Shown piece by piece: positions 23,419-32,102 of a stretch of DNA of 62,552 nt (its first letter is position 1; each line of letters opens with the position of its first letter). The notes under the pieces were generated by a model. It saw only the letters and a list, made by a program, of their open reading frames with translations, was not told the origin of the DNA and searched no databases. Source of the DNA: an uncultured Prevotellaceae bacterium (GTDB lineage Bacteria; Bacteroidota; Bacteroidia; Bacteroidales; Bacteroidaceae); contig ONCQ01000024.1 in the NCBI GenBank assembly GCA_900316355.1, positions 1-62,552 on the forward strand, read 5' to 3'. Position numbers and translations under genes: made by a program.

Positions 23419-24411
23419 ATGAAACACCTCATCGAATTCTTCCGACAAGGCCGACTGTGGCACGAGGCTGGCAAGGATTGGCACTGGCTGACGCGCGCCG
23501 TCTTCCATGCCCTGCGCCGCTGCATCCTTGCGGTGGAGCTCTTTCTCGATCGCAACCTCACCGGTCATGCTGCCGCCCTCACCTACTCCAGCATCCTTGG
23601 CGCCGTGCCTATCCTGGCCATCGTCTTCGCCATCGCCCGCGGCTTCGGCTTCGAGCAGCTCATAGAGGAAAAGCTGACATCGAATGTTCGCTTCACACCT
23701 GAGATGACAGCCACTATCATGGACTTCGTCAACTCCTATCTGGAGCGCGCCCGCGGCGGTGTGTTCATCGGCGTGGGCCTGCTAATGCTACTCTACACCC
23801 TGTACAGCCTCACCAGCTATATCGAGAATGCCTTCAACAGCATCTGGCGTGTGAGGGAATCCCGCGAGCTCTATCGCAGTGCTGTCAACTACATCAGCGT
23901 ATTCTTCCTGCTGCCCATCGTCATCGTTGTCACATCTGGTCTGCAGCTATTCCTCACGGGTATCGGACATTTCTTCCCCAACTTCACCTTCGTGAATGCG
24001 GGTATCGAGTTTCTGGTGCAGCTCTCACCCTATGTCCTCGCCTGCATCGCCTTCATCCTGCTTTACAAGTTGATGCCCAACACCCATGTATGCTGGCGCG
24101 CCACGTTGCTGCCGGGCCTGCTGGCAGGCATCTCCTTCCACGGGCTGCAGTGGTTCTACATCCACTCTCAGGTGTGGCTCTCCAGCTACAACGCCATCTA
24201 TGGTTCCTTCGCTGCCATCCCGCTGTTCATGCTGTTCATCCAGTTCTCGTGGTATATCTGTCTCTTCTGTGCCGGCCTCAGCTACACCCATCAAAACGAG
24301 GATGCGCTGGCTGCCGAGAAGCGACACGCCACCGAAGATAAGCGCCCCAGCGCCGAGGAAACGCTCGACCGCATCAACGACCTCATCCAGCAATATCATC
24401 ATCCATCATAA
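23419..24411 (+). CDS. YihY/BrkB family inner-membrane protein
   Basis: This 330-residue protein has about six hydrophobic segments (for example GVFIGVGLLMLLYTLYSLT, YISVFFLLPIVIVVTSGLQL and PYVLACIAFILLYKLMPN). It carries the family signatures AAALTYSSILGAVPILAIVF and FNSIWRV. The cytoplasmic tail is charged (AEKRHATEDKRPSAEETLD). YihY/BrkB proteins are widespread; their transport or envelope role is not settled. The GH127 ATG follows 3 bp after the stop, so the two are co-transcribed, probably by chance of gene order. Confidence 0.9.
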   Translation: MKHLIEFFRQGRLWHEAGKDWHWLTRAVFHALRRCILAVELFLDRNLTGHAAALTYSSILGAVPILAIVFAIARGFGFEQLIEEKLTSNVRFTPEMTATIMDFVNSYLERARGGVFIGVGLLMLLYTLYSLTSYIENAFNSIWRVRESRELYRSAVNYISVFFLLPIVIVVTSGLQLFLTGIGHFFPNFTFVNAGIEFLVQLSPYVLACIAFILLYKLMPNTHVCWRATLLPGLLAGISFHGLQWFYIHSQVWLSSYNAIYGSFAAIPLFMLFIQFSWYICLFCAGLSYTHQNEDALAAEKRHATEDKRPSAEETLDRINDLIQQYHHPS

Positions 24412-24414
24412 GTC

Positions 24415-27400
24415 ATGCAAACACTACGTAAAGCCCTGCTCCTGATGGCACTGCTGCCAAGCCTGAGCCAAGCCCAAAGCGAACTCTATCCTCAACATTT
24501 CGACCTCGAAGAGGTGACACTGCTCGACAGCCCGCTGAAGGCTGCCATGGACGGCAATGCACAGCTCCTGCTGCAGTACGATGCCGACCGCCTGTTAGCC
24601 CCCTTCATCCGCCAAGCCGATCTGCACACGAAGAGCGGTAGCAAATACTACGGCTGGCTCACGAAGCACCCCTCCTTCACCAACTGGGGACTCAGCGACT
24701 GGAGCCTTGAAGGCCACGTGGGCGGCCACTACCTTACTGCTCTCTCGCTGGCATACGCCGCCGTGAAAGACGAGGCCCTGCGCGCTCAGCTCAAGACACG
24801 TCTGGACTACTGCATCGATGTCCTCAAGGATTGTCAGGATGCCTTCGCCACCAACACACAGGGACTGAAAGGCTTCATCGGCGGACAGCCCATCAACCAG
24901 GTATGGACGGGGCTCTACGCCAACAATCTCACGGAGTTCCGTAAGTACGGCGGCTGGGTACCTTTCTACTGCGAGCACAAAGTGCTGGCAGGCTTGCGCG
25001 ATGCGTGGATCTACACGGACAATGAGACCGCCCGCGACCTGTTCCGCAGTCTCTCCGACTGGGCTGTTGCCGTCATCTCCAACCTTTCCGATGCTGACAT
25101 GCAGACCGTGCTGGGGTGGGAACATGGTGGCATGAACGAGACGCTGGCTGATGCCTTCGCTCTCTTCGGCGACATGAAATACCTGGAGGCGGCGAAGCGC
25201 TACAGCCATCAATATGAGATCAATGGGATGCAGGGCAACCCCTACAACCCGCACTTCCTTGACAACCAGCACGCCAACACGCAGGTGCCTAAGTATATCG
25301 GTTTCGAGCGCGTGTGGAAGCAATATGCTAAGAGTAATGATGTCTCTAACTATCGCACGGCGGTCCTCAACTTCTGGGACGACGTGGTCGCTCATCGCAC
25401 CGTCTGCATCGGTGGCAACAGCACCTCGGAGCATTTCTTTGACCCGGCCAACGGCCAGCGCTACATCAACGACCTCGACGGTCCCGAGTCGTGCAACAGC
25501 AACAACATGCTGAAGCTGTCGGAGATGCTCTTCGATGACGGCCACGATGCCCGCTATGCCGACTTCTATGAGAGCACGATGTTCAACCATATCCTCTCCA
25601 CACGCGACCCGCAAACAGGCGGCTACGTTTATTTCACTACCCTGCGCCCACAGGGCTACCGCATCTACTCCACGGTCAACGAATCGATGTGGTGCTGCGT
25701 GGGCACGGGTATGGAGAACCACTCCAAATATGGGCATTTCATCTACACCCACGAGGGCAGCACGCTCTACGTGAACCTCTTCGTGGCCAGCGAACTCAAC
25801 AATGAGACCTTCGGCATCCGCCAGGAGACGACATTCCCCTACCCACCCGCCAACGCGGAGACCGCACAGACGGATCTCATCATCACGCGCGCAGGTACCT
25901 ATACCATATCTATCCGTCATCCGGAATGGGCCACAAAGTTATATGACATCACCATTAACAACGAGAAGCAACATATCACTGCCACCGCAGGCACCGCATC
26001 CTACATCCCCATCACTCGCACGTGGGCTGTCGGCGACCGCATTCACGTGAGCCTGCCCATGTCATTACGTCTTGAAGAATGTCCCGGATTGAGCGACTAT
26101 GTGGCCTTCAAGTACGGCCCCATCCTCATGGCAGCTAAGACAACGGTCTCCAGCGAGGAAGAGGCCCGAGCCACCGGTCTCGACGTCGAAGCCCTGCAGA
26201 ATGAGTATGGCCACGAAGGACGCATGGACCACGCTCCCGGCAGCCGTGCCAGTGTGAAGGATCTGTCGAGCGCGCCGCTACTCATTGATGCCGACCGCCA
26301 GAAGACCCTGCAGCGCGTCAGCCTTGACCAGCCCGACCAACTGCACTTCAGCATTGATGCTGCCAGCGAGCAGTCGCGCGGCGAGTGGGGCACGCTCACG
26401 CTCGAACCTTTTTTCGGCATCCACCACGGGCGCTATATGTGCTACTGGTACAGCGCCACACCCGAAGCTTATGCCCAGAGCGAATGGGGACGTGCAGATG
26501 CCGAACGCGCAGCACTCAATGCCCGCACCCTGGACTTCGTGGCAACGGGCGAACAGCAGAGCGAGGCCGGTCACCACTATCAATATAGCACAGACTCCAG
26601 CGTGGGCAACTACAACGGTGAGACCTATCGCGATGCCAAGGCCAACGGCTACATCCAATACAGCCTGGCGAACCCTGAAGGCATCACAGAGGGAGTGGCC
26701 CTCATGCTGCGCCTCACCACAGCCGACAAGGGGCGCATGGGCACCGTCACCATCGACGGCAAGAAGTTAGCGGACATCACCGTGGCTGCCAGTGTGAAGA
26801 CTGCTGACAGCAAGGGCTTCTACAATCTGGAACTTCCTATCCCCGCCGACATGCTGAAGAATGCCGACGGAAGCGTGAAATCCGAGATTACCTTCCGCCT
26901 CACAGCCTCGGCTACGACCCTCATCCCGGGCCTCTACTACGTGCGTCTAGTGAAGGACTACACAGGTAACGACTACGTCTTTCATGCCCGCGACTGGGTG
27001 ACAGGCGATGCGGGGCGTATCAGCCAGAACAATATCAGCTACGACGATGCCTCGAACACCCTCACTGCCAAGGCCACCGGCAATAACGACGTGGCTCTCT
27101 TGCTGGACTGGGAGCATCACGACTACGAGATCAACGCTGCTCAGCAATACCTCATCGTCAAGGGCTCTAATCTCTCACGCGCCAGCGGTGCCAGCTACCT
27201 GTGGTGGCTCAACGGTATCAACAAAAGTTCCCAAGTAGCCCCCACTACGACCAAGCAAGCCGTCGATGGCGATGTCATCATTGCATGGAACATGACAGCC
27301 AGCGGCCTCAACGGCAACAACACCGGCGACCGCTTCAGCATCTGCAAAGGAAAGACCATCTTCGGCCTCACCAGCACCACAGGCACAAGCGTCATCCGCC

Positions 27401-27567
27401 ACATCGGGTTCTATGAGAGTATTGTTGACTTCGAGGCCGCTACACCAGTTGTCGCCGTGGCAGCCTCTTCGCCCCGCCACAGCATCTACAACCTCAGCGG
27501 TCAACGTTTGCCCCAACTCATTAGCGGCCCTCAAATCATAGATGGCCGCACCGTTTATAAGCGATAG
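24415..27567 (+). CDS. GH127 beta-L-arabinofuranosidase, multidomain, exported
   Basis: The 1050-residue protein begins with a signal peptide (MQTLRKALLLMALLPSLSQA). The GH127 domain follows: FDLEEVTLLDSPLKAAMDGN, LSDWSLEGHVGGHYLTALSL, WEHGGMNETLADAF, and the Cys-rich metal/nucleophile region MWCCVGTGMENHSKYGHF near residue 427. FFGIHHGRYMCYWYS and a later beta module (NGYIQYSLANPEG) resemble the C-terminal accessory domains of Bacteroidetes GH127 proteins. A further module (about 860-1000) and a sorting-like tail (IYNLSGQRLPQL) end it. The likely action is release of L-arabinofuranose from plant glycans. Substrate linkage is not shown by sequence. Confidence 0.92.
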   Translation: MQTLRKALLLMALLPSLSQAQSELYPQHFDLEEVTLLDSPLKAAMDGNAQLLLQYDADRLLAPFIRQADLHTKSGSKYYGWLTKHPSFTNWGLSDWSLEGHVGGHYLTALSLAYAAVKDEALRAQLKTRLDYCIDVLKDCQDAFATNTQGLKGFIGGQPINQVWTGLYANNLTEFRKYGGWVPFYCEHKVLAGLRDAWIYTDNETARDLFRSLSDWAVAVISNLSDADMQTVLGWEHGGMNETLADAFALFGDMKYLEAAKRYSHQYEINGMQGNPYNPHFLDNQHANTQVPKYIGFERVWKQYAKSNDVSNYRTAVLNFWDDVVAHRTVCIGGNSTSEHFFDPANGQRYINDLDGPESCNSNNMLKLSEMLFDDGHDARYADFYESTMFNHILSTRDPQTGGYVYFTTLRPQGYRIYSTVNESMWCCVGTGMENHSKYGHFIYTHEGSTLYVNLFVASELNNETFGIRQETTFPYPPANAETAQTDLIITRAGTYTISIRHPEWATKLYDITINNEKQHITATAGTASYIPITRTWAVGDRIHVSLPMSLRLEECPGLSDYVAFKYGPILMAAKTTVSSEEEARATGLDVEALQNEYGHEGRMDHAPGSRASVKDLSSAPLLIDADRQKTLQRVSLDQPDQLHFSIDAASEQSRGEWGTLTLEPFFGIHHGRYMCYWYSATPEAYAQSEWGRADAERAALNARTLDFVATGEQQSEAGHHYQYSTDSSVGNYNGETYRDAKANGYIQYSLANPEGITEGVALMLRLTTADKGRMGTVTIDGKKLADITVAASVKTADSKGFYNLELPIPADMLKNADGSVKSEITFRLTASATTLIPGLYYVRLVKDYTGNDYVFHARDWVTGDAGRISQNNISYDDASNTLTAKATGNNDVALLLDWEHHDYEINAAQQYLIVKGSNLSRASGASYLWWLNGINKSSQVAPTTTKQAVDGDVIIAWNMTASGLNGNNTGDRFSICKGKTIFGLTSTTGTSVIRHIGFYESIVDFEAATPVVAVAASSPRHSIYNLSGQRLPQLISGPQIIDGRTVYKR

Positions 27568-27573
27568 TCATTC

Positions 27574-28134
27574 TTATCGGACGCCCACCAGCTCCACATC
27601 GAAAATCAAGGTGGAATAAGGCGGGACGACTCCAGGCGCACCTTCGGCACCATAAGCCAAGTGATAAGGAATGAAGAAGCGGTACTTCGCTCCCACCTTC
27701 ATGAGTTGCAAGCCTTCTGCCCATCCCGCGATGACACGGTCGAGGGAAAAGGTAAGGGGGCCTTCGCCGTGGCGATAGCTGCTGTCAAAAACATCGCCGG
27801 AGATGAAGCGCCCTTCGTAGTAACAGGACACACGTTCCGTGGCCTTCGGCCTGCGCCCTGTGCCCTCCTTCAACACTTCATACTGCAAGCCGCTGGCTGT
27901 CAGTCTGACGCCAGTCCGTTTGGCGTTCTCTGCAAGGAAACGCTCGCCCTCTTCCCTCGATGGAATCGATGGAAATTGATCCTCATTTGCTTGCGCAGCC
28001 CCTGCCGAAGCGGTGGTTTCTGCGGCTTGTTCTCGCGTTGCTGCAGCCTGACTTGAGTCCACATTTTTCTTGACACGCTCGCCACATCCCGCAACCATCA
28101 TCGTTGCCAAGAATGCAATATATACTCTTTTCAT
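27574..28134 (-). CDS. FKBP-type peptidyl-prolyl cis-trans isomerase lipoprotein
   Basis: I start at MKRVYIAFLATMMVAGCGER (28134), which gives a lipobox with Cys after VAG; a longer frame to 28401 crosses the promoter and is rejected. A linker rich in Ala/Thr/Gln follows, then the FKBP domain: VSCYYEGRFISGDVFDSS, GEGPLTFSLDRVIAGWAEGL, VGAKYRFFIPYHLAYG and STLIFDVELVGV. It should speed proline isomerisation in folding of exported proteins, anchored at a membrane. It converges with the GH127 gene with 6 bp between stop codons. Confidence 0.92.
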   Translation of the reverse strand: MKRVYIAFLATMMVAGCGERVKKNVDSSQAAATREQAAETTASAGAAQANEDQFPSIPSREEGERFLAENAKRTGVRLTASGLQYEVLKEGTGRRPKATERVSCYYEGRFISGDVFDSSYRHGEGPLTFSLDRVIAGWAEGLQLMKVGAKYRFFIPYHLAYGAEGAPGVVPPYSTLIFDVELVGVR

Positions 28135-28159
28135 ACCTATAGAATTGGTGTTTCTGCCG

Positions 28160-28191
28160 CAAAGATACGGTGTAGTATGCGAACCTCCAAA
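28160..28191 (-). promoter_or_regulatory. Promoter TTTG-N20-TATCTTTG for the FKBP gene
   Basis: On the - strand: -33 TTTG at 28191-28188 and -7 TATCTTTG at 28167-28160, spacer 20 bp. It is 26 bp before the ATG at 28134. Confidence 0.75.
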
Positions 28192-28307
28192 TTTATTCCG
28201 AGTTTTTCCAACTTGAGCCTCTTCGACCTTGCTTTTTGAAGAGTTCATGCCCCACCATTTTGCAAAGGTAAAAAAACGTGAAATGAAAAAAAGAAGGAAG
28301 GAATAAA

Positions 28308-28339
28308 TTGGCAAAAAAGGGAAAAGTTTTGTAGCTTTG
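28308..28339 (+). promoter_or_regulatory. Promoter TTG-N21-TAGCTTTG for nrdJ
   Basis: TTG at 28308-28310 and TAGCTTTG at 28332-28339, 80 bp before the GTG start. I looked for a cobalamin riboswitch in the leader and saw none. Confidence 0.6.
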
Positions 28340-28419
28340 CGCCGCAAAAAGTTGTCCGAGACGGAAAACTTTGCGTTGCAACAGCGATAACATCTATTCA
28401 CTATTTACCATAACCATCA

Positions 28420-31014
28420 GTGGAACAGAAGACTTACACTTATGACGAGGCTTTCGCAGCCTCACTTGAGTATTTTGCCGGCGATGAGCTGGCAGCCCGC
28501 GTATGGGTTAACAAATACGCGATGAAGGATTCCTTCGGGAACATCTACGAGCAGAGTCCGACAGACATGCACTGGCGCATCGCCAACGAGGTAGCCCGCA
28601 TCGAGCAGAAGTACAAGAATCCGATGACAGCGCAGGAGATTTTCGACCTCTTGGACCACTTCCGCTACATCATCCCGGCAGGCTCGCCCATGACAGGCAT
28701 CGGCAACCACTATCAGGTAGCCTCCCTGAGCAACTGCTTCGTAGTCGGGCTTGACGGCGACAGCGACTCCTACGGCGCCATCATCCGCATCGACGAGGAG
28801 CAAGTGCAGCTGATGAAGCGCCGCGGCGGCGTGGGACACGACCTCTCGATGCTGCGTCCGACCGGCTCACCGGTGAAGAACTCGGCTCTCACGAGCACGG
28901 GCCTTGTGCCGTTCATGGAACGATATAGTAATAGTACGCGTGAGGTGGCACAGGACGGTCGCCGCGGAGCACTGATGCTGAGCGTCAGCATCAAGCACCC
29001 CGATGCCGAGGCATTCATCGATGCCAAGATGACAGAGGGCAAGGTGACGGGCGCCAACGTGAGCGTGAAGATCGACGATGCCTTCATGCAGGCTGCTGCC
29101 GAGGGGAAACCCTACACACAACAGTTCCCCATTGACAGCACTGACCCCATGGTCACAAAGGAGATTGATGCCAGCGCGCTGTGGAAGAAGATTGTGCACA
29201 ACGCATGGCAGAGCGCCGAGCCCGGCGTGCTGTTCTGGGACACTATCCTACGCGAGAGCGTGCCTGACTGCTATGCCGACCTGGGCTTCCGCACCGTCAG
29301 CACCAATCCCTGCGGCGAGATACCCCTCTGCCCCTACGACAGCTGCCGCCTGCTGGCCATCAACCTCTACGAGTATGTGGAGAACCCCTTCACGGCCAAT
29401 GCCAAGTTCAACTTCGACAAGTTCCGCGAGCATGTGCGCAAGGCACAGCGCATCATGGACGATATCATCGACCTGGAATTGGAGAAGATTGAGCTGATCT
29501 TAGACAAGATTGAATCCGACCCGCAGAACGAGGAGGTGAAGTTCGCCGAGCGCAACCTGTGGCAGAAGATACAGCGCAAGAGCAGCATGGGACGCCGCAC
29601 CGGCGTGGGCATCACTGCCGAAGGCGATATGCTGGCAGCTCTGGGCTTGCGTTATGGCACGCAGGAGGCTACGGACTTCGCCGTCGAGGTGCAGAAGACA
29701 GTATGTCTGAGTGCTTATGCCAGCAGCGTGGAGATGGCCCGCGAGCGTGGTGCCTTTGAGATGTACGATGCCAAGCGCGAGGAGAAGAACCCCTTCATTC
29801 TGCGCATCAAGGCCGCCGACCCAAAGCTCTATGAGGAGATGACGAAGTATGGTCGCCGCAACGTGGCGTGCCTGACCATCGCACCCACCGGCACCACCTC
29901 GCTGATGACGCAGACCACCAGCGGCATCGAGCCCGTCTTCATGCCCGTGTATAAGCGTCGCCGCAAGGTGAACCCCAATGACCCCGAGGTGCACGTGGAC
30001 TTCATCGACGACGTAGGCGATGCCTTCGAGGAGTATATCGTCTATCACCATAAGTTCCTCACGTGGATGAAGACCTGCGGCCTCGACACCGAGCGCCGCT
30101 ACACGCAGGAGGAAATCGACGAGCTAGTGGAGCAGTCACCCTACTACAAAGCTACGGCCAACGATGTGGATTGGCTGATGAAGGTGCGCATGCAGGGTGC
30201 CATCCAGAAGTGGGTGGACCACAGCATCAGCGTCACCGTGAACCTGCCGAACAACGTCGATGAGCAACTCGTCAACGACCTCTACATGGAGGCGTGGCGC
30301 AGCGGCTGCAAGGGCTGCACCATCTATCGCGACGGCTCGCGCAGCGGCGTGATGATTAGCGTCAGCAAAAAGAAGGAGAAGAAAGCCGAGAACGACGAAC
30401 AGCAGGAAACGCCGGCACTGGAGACTGGCGGCGAACCGCACGCCCACGAATGCCGCCCGCCCGAAGTGGTGGAGAAGCGCCCCGATGTGCTGGAGTGCGA
30501 CGTGGTGCGCTTCCAGAACAACAAGGAGAAATGGGTGGCCTTCGTAGGACTCCTCAACGGCTACCCCTATGAGATATTCACGGGTCTGCAGGATGACGAG
30601 GAGGGCATCATGCTGCCCAAGACCGTCACCAAGGGACGCATCATCAAGCAGATGAACCCCGACGGCAGCAAGCGCTACGACTTCCAGTTTGAGAACAAGC
30701 GCGGCTACAAGACCACCGTCGAAGGCCTCAGCGAGAAGTTCAACCCCGAGTACTGGAACTACGCCAAGCTCATCTCAGGCGTGCTGCGCTACCGCATGCC
30801 CCTCGACCATGTCATCCGCCTCGTGGATCAGCTGCAGCTCAACAGCGAGAGCATCAACACATGGAAGAACGGTGTGGAGCGTGCGCTGAAGAAGTACATC
30901 CAGGACGGCACCGCAGCGCGCGGCGTCACCTGCCCGAACTGCGGCCAGGAATCACTGGTCTATCAGGAAGGATGCCTCATCTGCACCAACTGCGGCGCCA
31001 GCCGCTGTGGCTAA
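28420..31014 (+). CDS. nrdJ: Class II (adenosylcobalamin-dependent) ribonucleotide reductase
   Basis: It makes deoxynucleotides in an oxygen-independent way using B12. In 864 residues: SLSNCFVVGLDGDSDSYGAI (first active-site Cys), KRRGGVGHDLSMLRPTGSPV, STNPCGEIPLCPYDSCRLLA (radical Cys region) and CLTIAPTGTTSLMTQTTSG. A C-terminal zinc ribbon (CPNCGQESLVYQEG, CTNCGASRCG) ends it. These match the vitamin-B12-dependent NrdJ type rather than NrdA or NrdD. A Lys/Glu-rich linker (SKKKEKKAENDEQQE) separates the barrel from the tail. The start is GTG at 28420 (MEQKTYTYDEAF). The stop overlaps the folB start by one base (TAATG). Confidence 0.95.
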   Translation: MEQKTYTYDEAFAASLEYFAGDELAARVWVNKYAMKDSFGNIYEQSPTDMHWRIANEVARIEQKYKNPMTAQEIFDLLDHFRYIIPAGSPMTGIGNHYQVASLSNCFVVGLDGDSDSYGAIIRIDEEQVQLMKRRGGVGHDLSMLRPTGSPVKNSALTSTGLVPFMERYSNSTREVAQDGRRGALMLSVSIKHPDAEAFIDAKMTEGKVTGANVSVKIDDAFMQAAAEGKPYTQQFPIDSTDPMVTKEIDASALWKKIVHNAWQSAEPGVLFWDTILRESVPDCYADLGFRTVSTNPCGEIPLCPYDSCRLLAINLYEYVENPFTANAKFNFDKFREHVRKAQRIMDDIIDLELEKIELILDKIESDPQNEEVKFAERNLWQKIQRKSSMGRRTGVGITAEGDMLAALGLRYGTQEATDFAVEVQKTVCLSAYASSVEMARERGAFEMYDAKREEKNPFILRIKAADPKLYEEMTKYGRRNVACLTIAPTGTTSLMTQTTSGIEPVFMPVYKRRRKVNPNDPEVHVDFIDDVGDAFEEYIVYHHKFLTWMKTCGLDTERRYTQEEIDELVEQSPYYKATANDVDWLMKVRMQGAIQKWVDHSISVTVNLPNNVDEQLVNDLYMEAWRSGCKGCTIYRDGSRSGVMISVSKKKEKKAENDEQQETPALETGGEPHAHECRPPEVVEKRPDVLECDVVRFQNNKEKWVAFVGLLNGYPYEIFTGLQDDEEGIMLPKTVTKGRIIKQMNPDGSKRYDFQFENKRGYKTTVEGLSEKFNPEYWNYAKLISGVLRYRMPLDHVIRLVDQLQLNSESINTWKNGVERALKKYIQDGTAARGVTCPNCGQESLVYQEGCLICTNCGASRCG

Positions 31015-31427
31015 TGGCGAGTGTAAAGGTTAAAGGTCAAAGGTCAATGTTCAAAGTTCAAAGTTCAAAGGTCCTGCTGAAGGACATCAAGATTTATGCC
31101 TACCACGGCGTGCTCCCGCAGGAGCGTGTCGTGGGGGCTAACTTTATCCTTAGCATCACCATTGACACGGATTTCTCCAAGGCCATGGAGATGGACGACC
31201 TGGAGGGTACGATTTCCTACGCCGACGTCTATGATGTCGTGAAGGCAGAGATGGCGGTGCCGTCGAAGCTCCTGGAGCATGTCGCCGGCCGCATCTGCCA
31301 AGCCCTACTCCACCGCTTCCCCACAGCCCAGGCGATTCACTTGGAGTTACTAAAAGAAAACCCGCCCATGGGCGCGGATTGTGCCGGGGCGGGGGTCTAT
31401 GTGGAGGTTAACAGGTTAACACGTTAA
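31014..31427 (+). CDS. folB: Dihydroneopterin aldolase (folate synthesis)
   Basis: The enzyme part starts at VLLKDIKIYAYHGVLPQERV with the conserved YHG and the catalytic Glu. It continues with GTISYADVYDVVKAEM, LLEHVAGRICQALL and the catalytic Lys region LLKENPPMGADCAGAGVYVE. Two starts are possible: ATG at 31014, overlapping the nrdJ stop, or ATG at 31047 inside a heptamer array; the array is read in frame either way (MFKVQSSK). The last codons (VNRLTR) and the stop lie in a GTTAAC octamer array that also ends the convergent gph gene; the two genes overlap by 4 bp. Confidence 0.9.
   Translation: MASVKVKGQRSMFKVQSSKVLLKDIKIYAYHGVLPQERVVGANFILSITIDTDFSKAMEMDDLEGTISYADVYDVVKAEMAVPSKLLEHVAGRICQALLHRFPTAQAIHLELLKENPPMGADCAGAGVYVEVNRLTR
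31025..31073. repeat. Seven heptamers (AAAGGTC/AAAGTTC) forming the folB N-terminus
   Basis: Seven consecutive 7-bp units. The candidate ATG at 31047 is made by a variant unit, AATGTTC. Confidence 0.85.
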
Positions 31428-31446
31428 CACGTTAACAGGTTAACAA
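31407..31446. repeat. Five GTTAACNN octamers at the folB/gph convergent junction
   Basis: GTTAACAG, GTTAACAC, GTTAACAC, GTTAACAG, GTTAACAA. Both convergent genes take their TAA stop from this array. Confidence 0.9.
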
Positions 31447-32074
31447 GGTCGGAGGGAGATGCGATGAGGGTGCTGGCACCATGTTCAAGGAGGAAGTCTT
31501 TGTCGCGGAAGCCCCAGAGGACGCTGATGCAGGGGAGGCCACTGTTGCGAGCGGTCTGTAAATCCACATCCGAGTCGCCGACATAGACAGCCTCCTCCTT
31601 CGTAACCCCCAACGCTTGCAAAGCCAGCTCCACCATATCTGGGGCTGGCTTTCGCTGTATCTCAGGGCGCTCGCCGACAGCCACGGCCACCGTGTCTTTA
31701 AAATAGCGCTCGTAGAGTTCATCGACACCCGCCTGCAGCTTGTTGCTGACGATGGCCAGCTTGAAGCCACGTTCCTTCAAGGCGCGCAGCATCTCGGCGA
31801 CGCCATCATAGAGGCTGGTTTTGTCCTGGCAATGCTCGACATAGTAGCGTTTGAAATCTTCGAACGTCTGCTCAAACAGCGGATTCGCCTCGCCCTCCGG
31901 CACCGCACGCTCAATGAGCTTGCGGACACCGTTGCCCACAAACTGCCGCACCTCGGCCAACGCACGCTCCGGCATCCCATTCTTGCGCAATGCCCAGTTC
32001 GTCGCATCGGCCAAGTCCTCCAACGTGTTGAGGAGCGTGCCGTCAAGATCAAAAACTACAACTTTGACCCCCAT
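31424..32074 (-). CDS. gph: HAD-superfamily phosphatase, phosphoglycolate phosphatase-like
   Basis: This 216-residue protein has all HAD motifs: VVFDLDGTLLNTLEDLADA (nucleophile Asp), the Thr/Ser motif in LAIVSNK, a Lys in RKPAPDMVELAL and the acidic motif VYVGDSDVDLQTARNSG. The helical cap lies between residues 15 and 85. The best family match is phosphoglycolate phosphatase; the substrate remains inferred. The start ATG (32074) directly abuts four heptamers that make up the entire gap to the M48 gene. The C-terminus (LVNLLTC) is encoded by the GTTAAC array. Confidence 0.88.
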   Translation of the reverse strand: MGVKVVVFDLDGTLLNTLEDLADATNWALRKNGMPERALAEVRQFVGNGVRKLIERAVPEGEANPLFEQTFEDFKRYYVEHCQDKTSLYDGVAEMLRALKERGFKLAIVSNKLQAGVDELYERYFKDTVAVAVGERPEIQRKPAPDMVELALQALGVTKEEAVYVGDSDVDLQTARNSGLPCISVLWGFRDKDFLLEHGASTLIASPSDLVNLLTC

Positions 32075-32102
32075 CTTTAAACTATAAACCTTAAACTTTA
32101 AA
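32075..32102. repeat. Four heptamers filling the whole M48-gph intergenic gap
   Basis: CTTTAAA, CTATAAA, CCTTAAA, CTTTAAA (as read on +). The array starts next to the gph ATG and ends next to the stop codon of the upstream M48 gene. Confidence 0.9.

Noticed and set aside
27568-28401. Longer FKBP protein beginning at 28401
   Set aside because: The extra 89 residues cross the promoter elements at 28160-28191 and precede a clear lipoprotein signal peptide at 28134.
28135-28419. Cobalamin riboswitch before the B12-dependent ribonucleotide reductase
   Set aside because: No B12-box-like sequence or long structured leader was found; the leader is AT-rich and short.
31349-31400. GC-rich repeat arm inside folB (NPPMGADCAGAG)
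   Set aside because: This segment matches the conserved KENPP...GAGVxVE end of dihydroneopterin aldolase, so it is native sequence.
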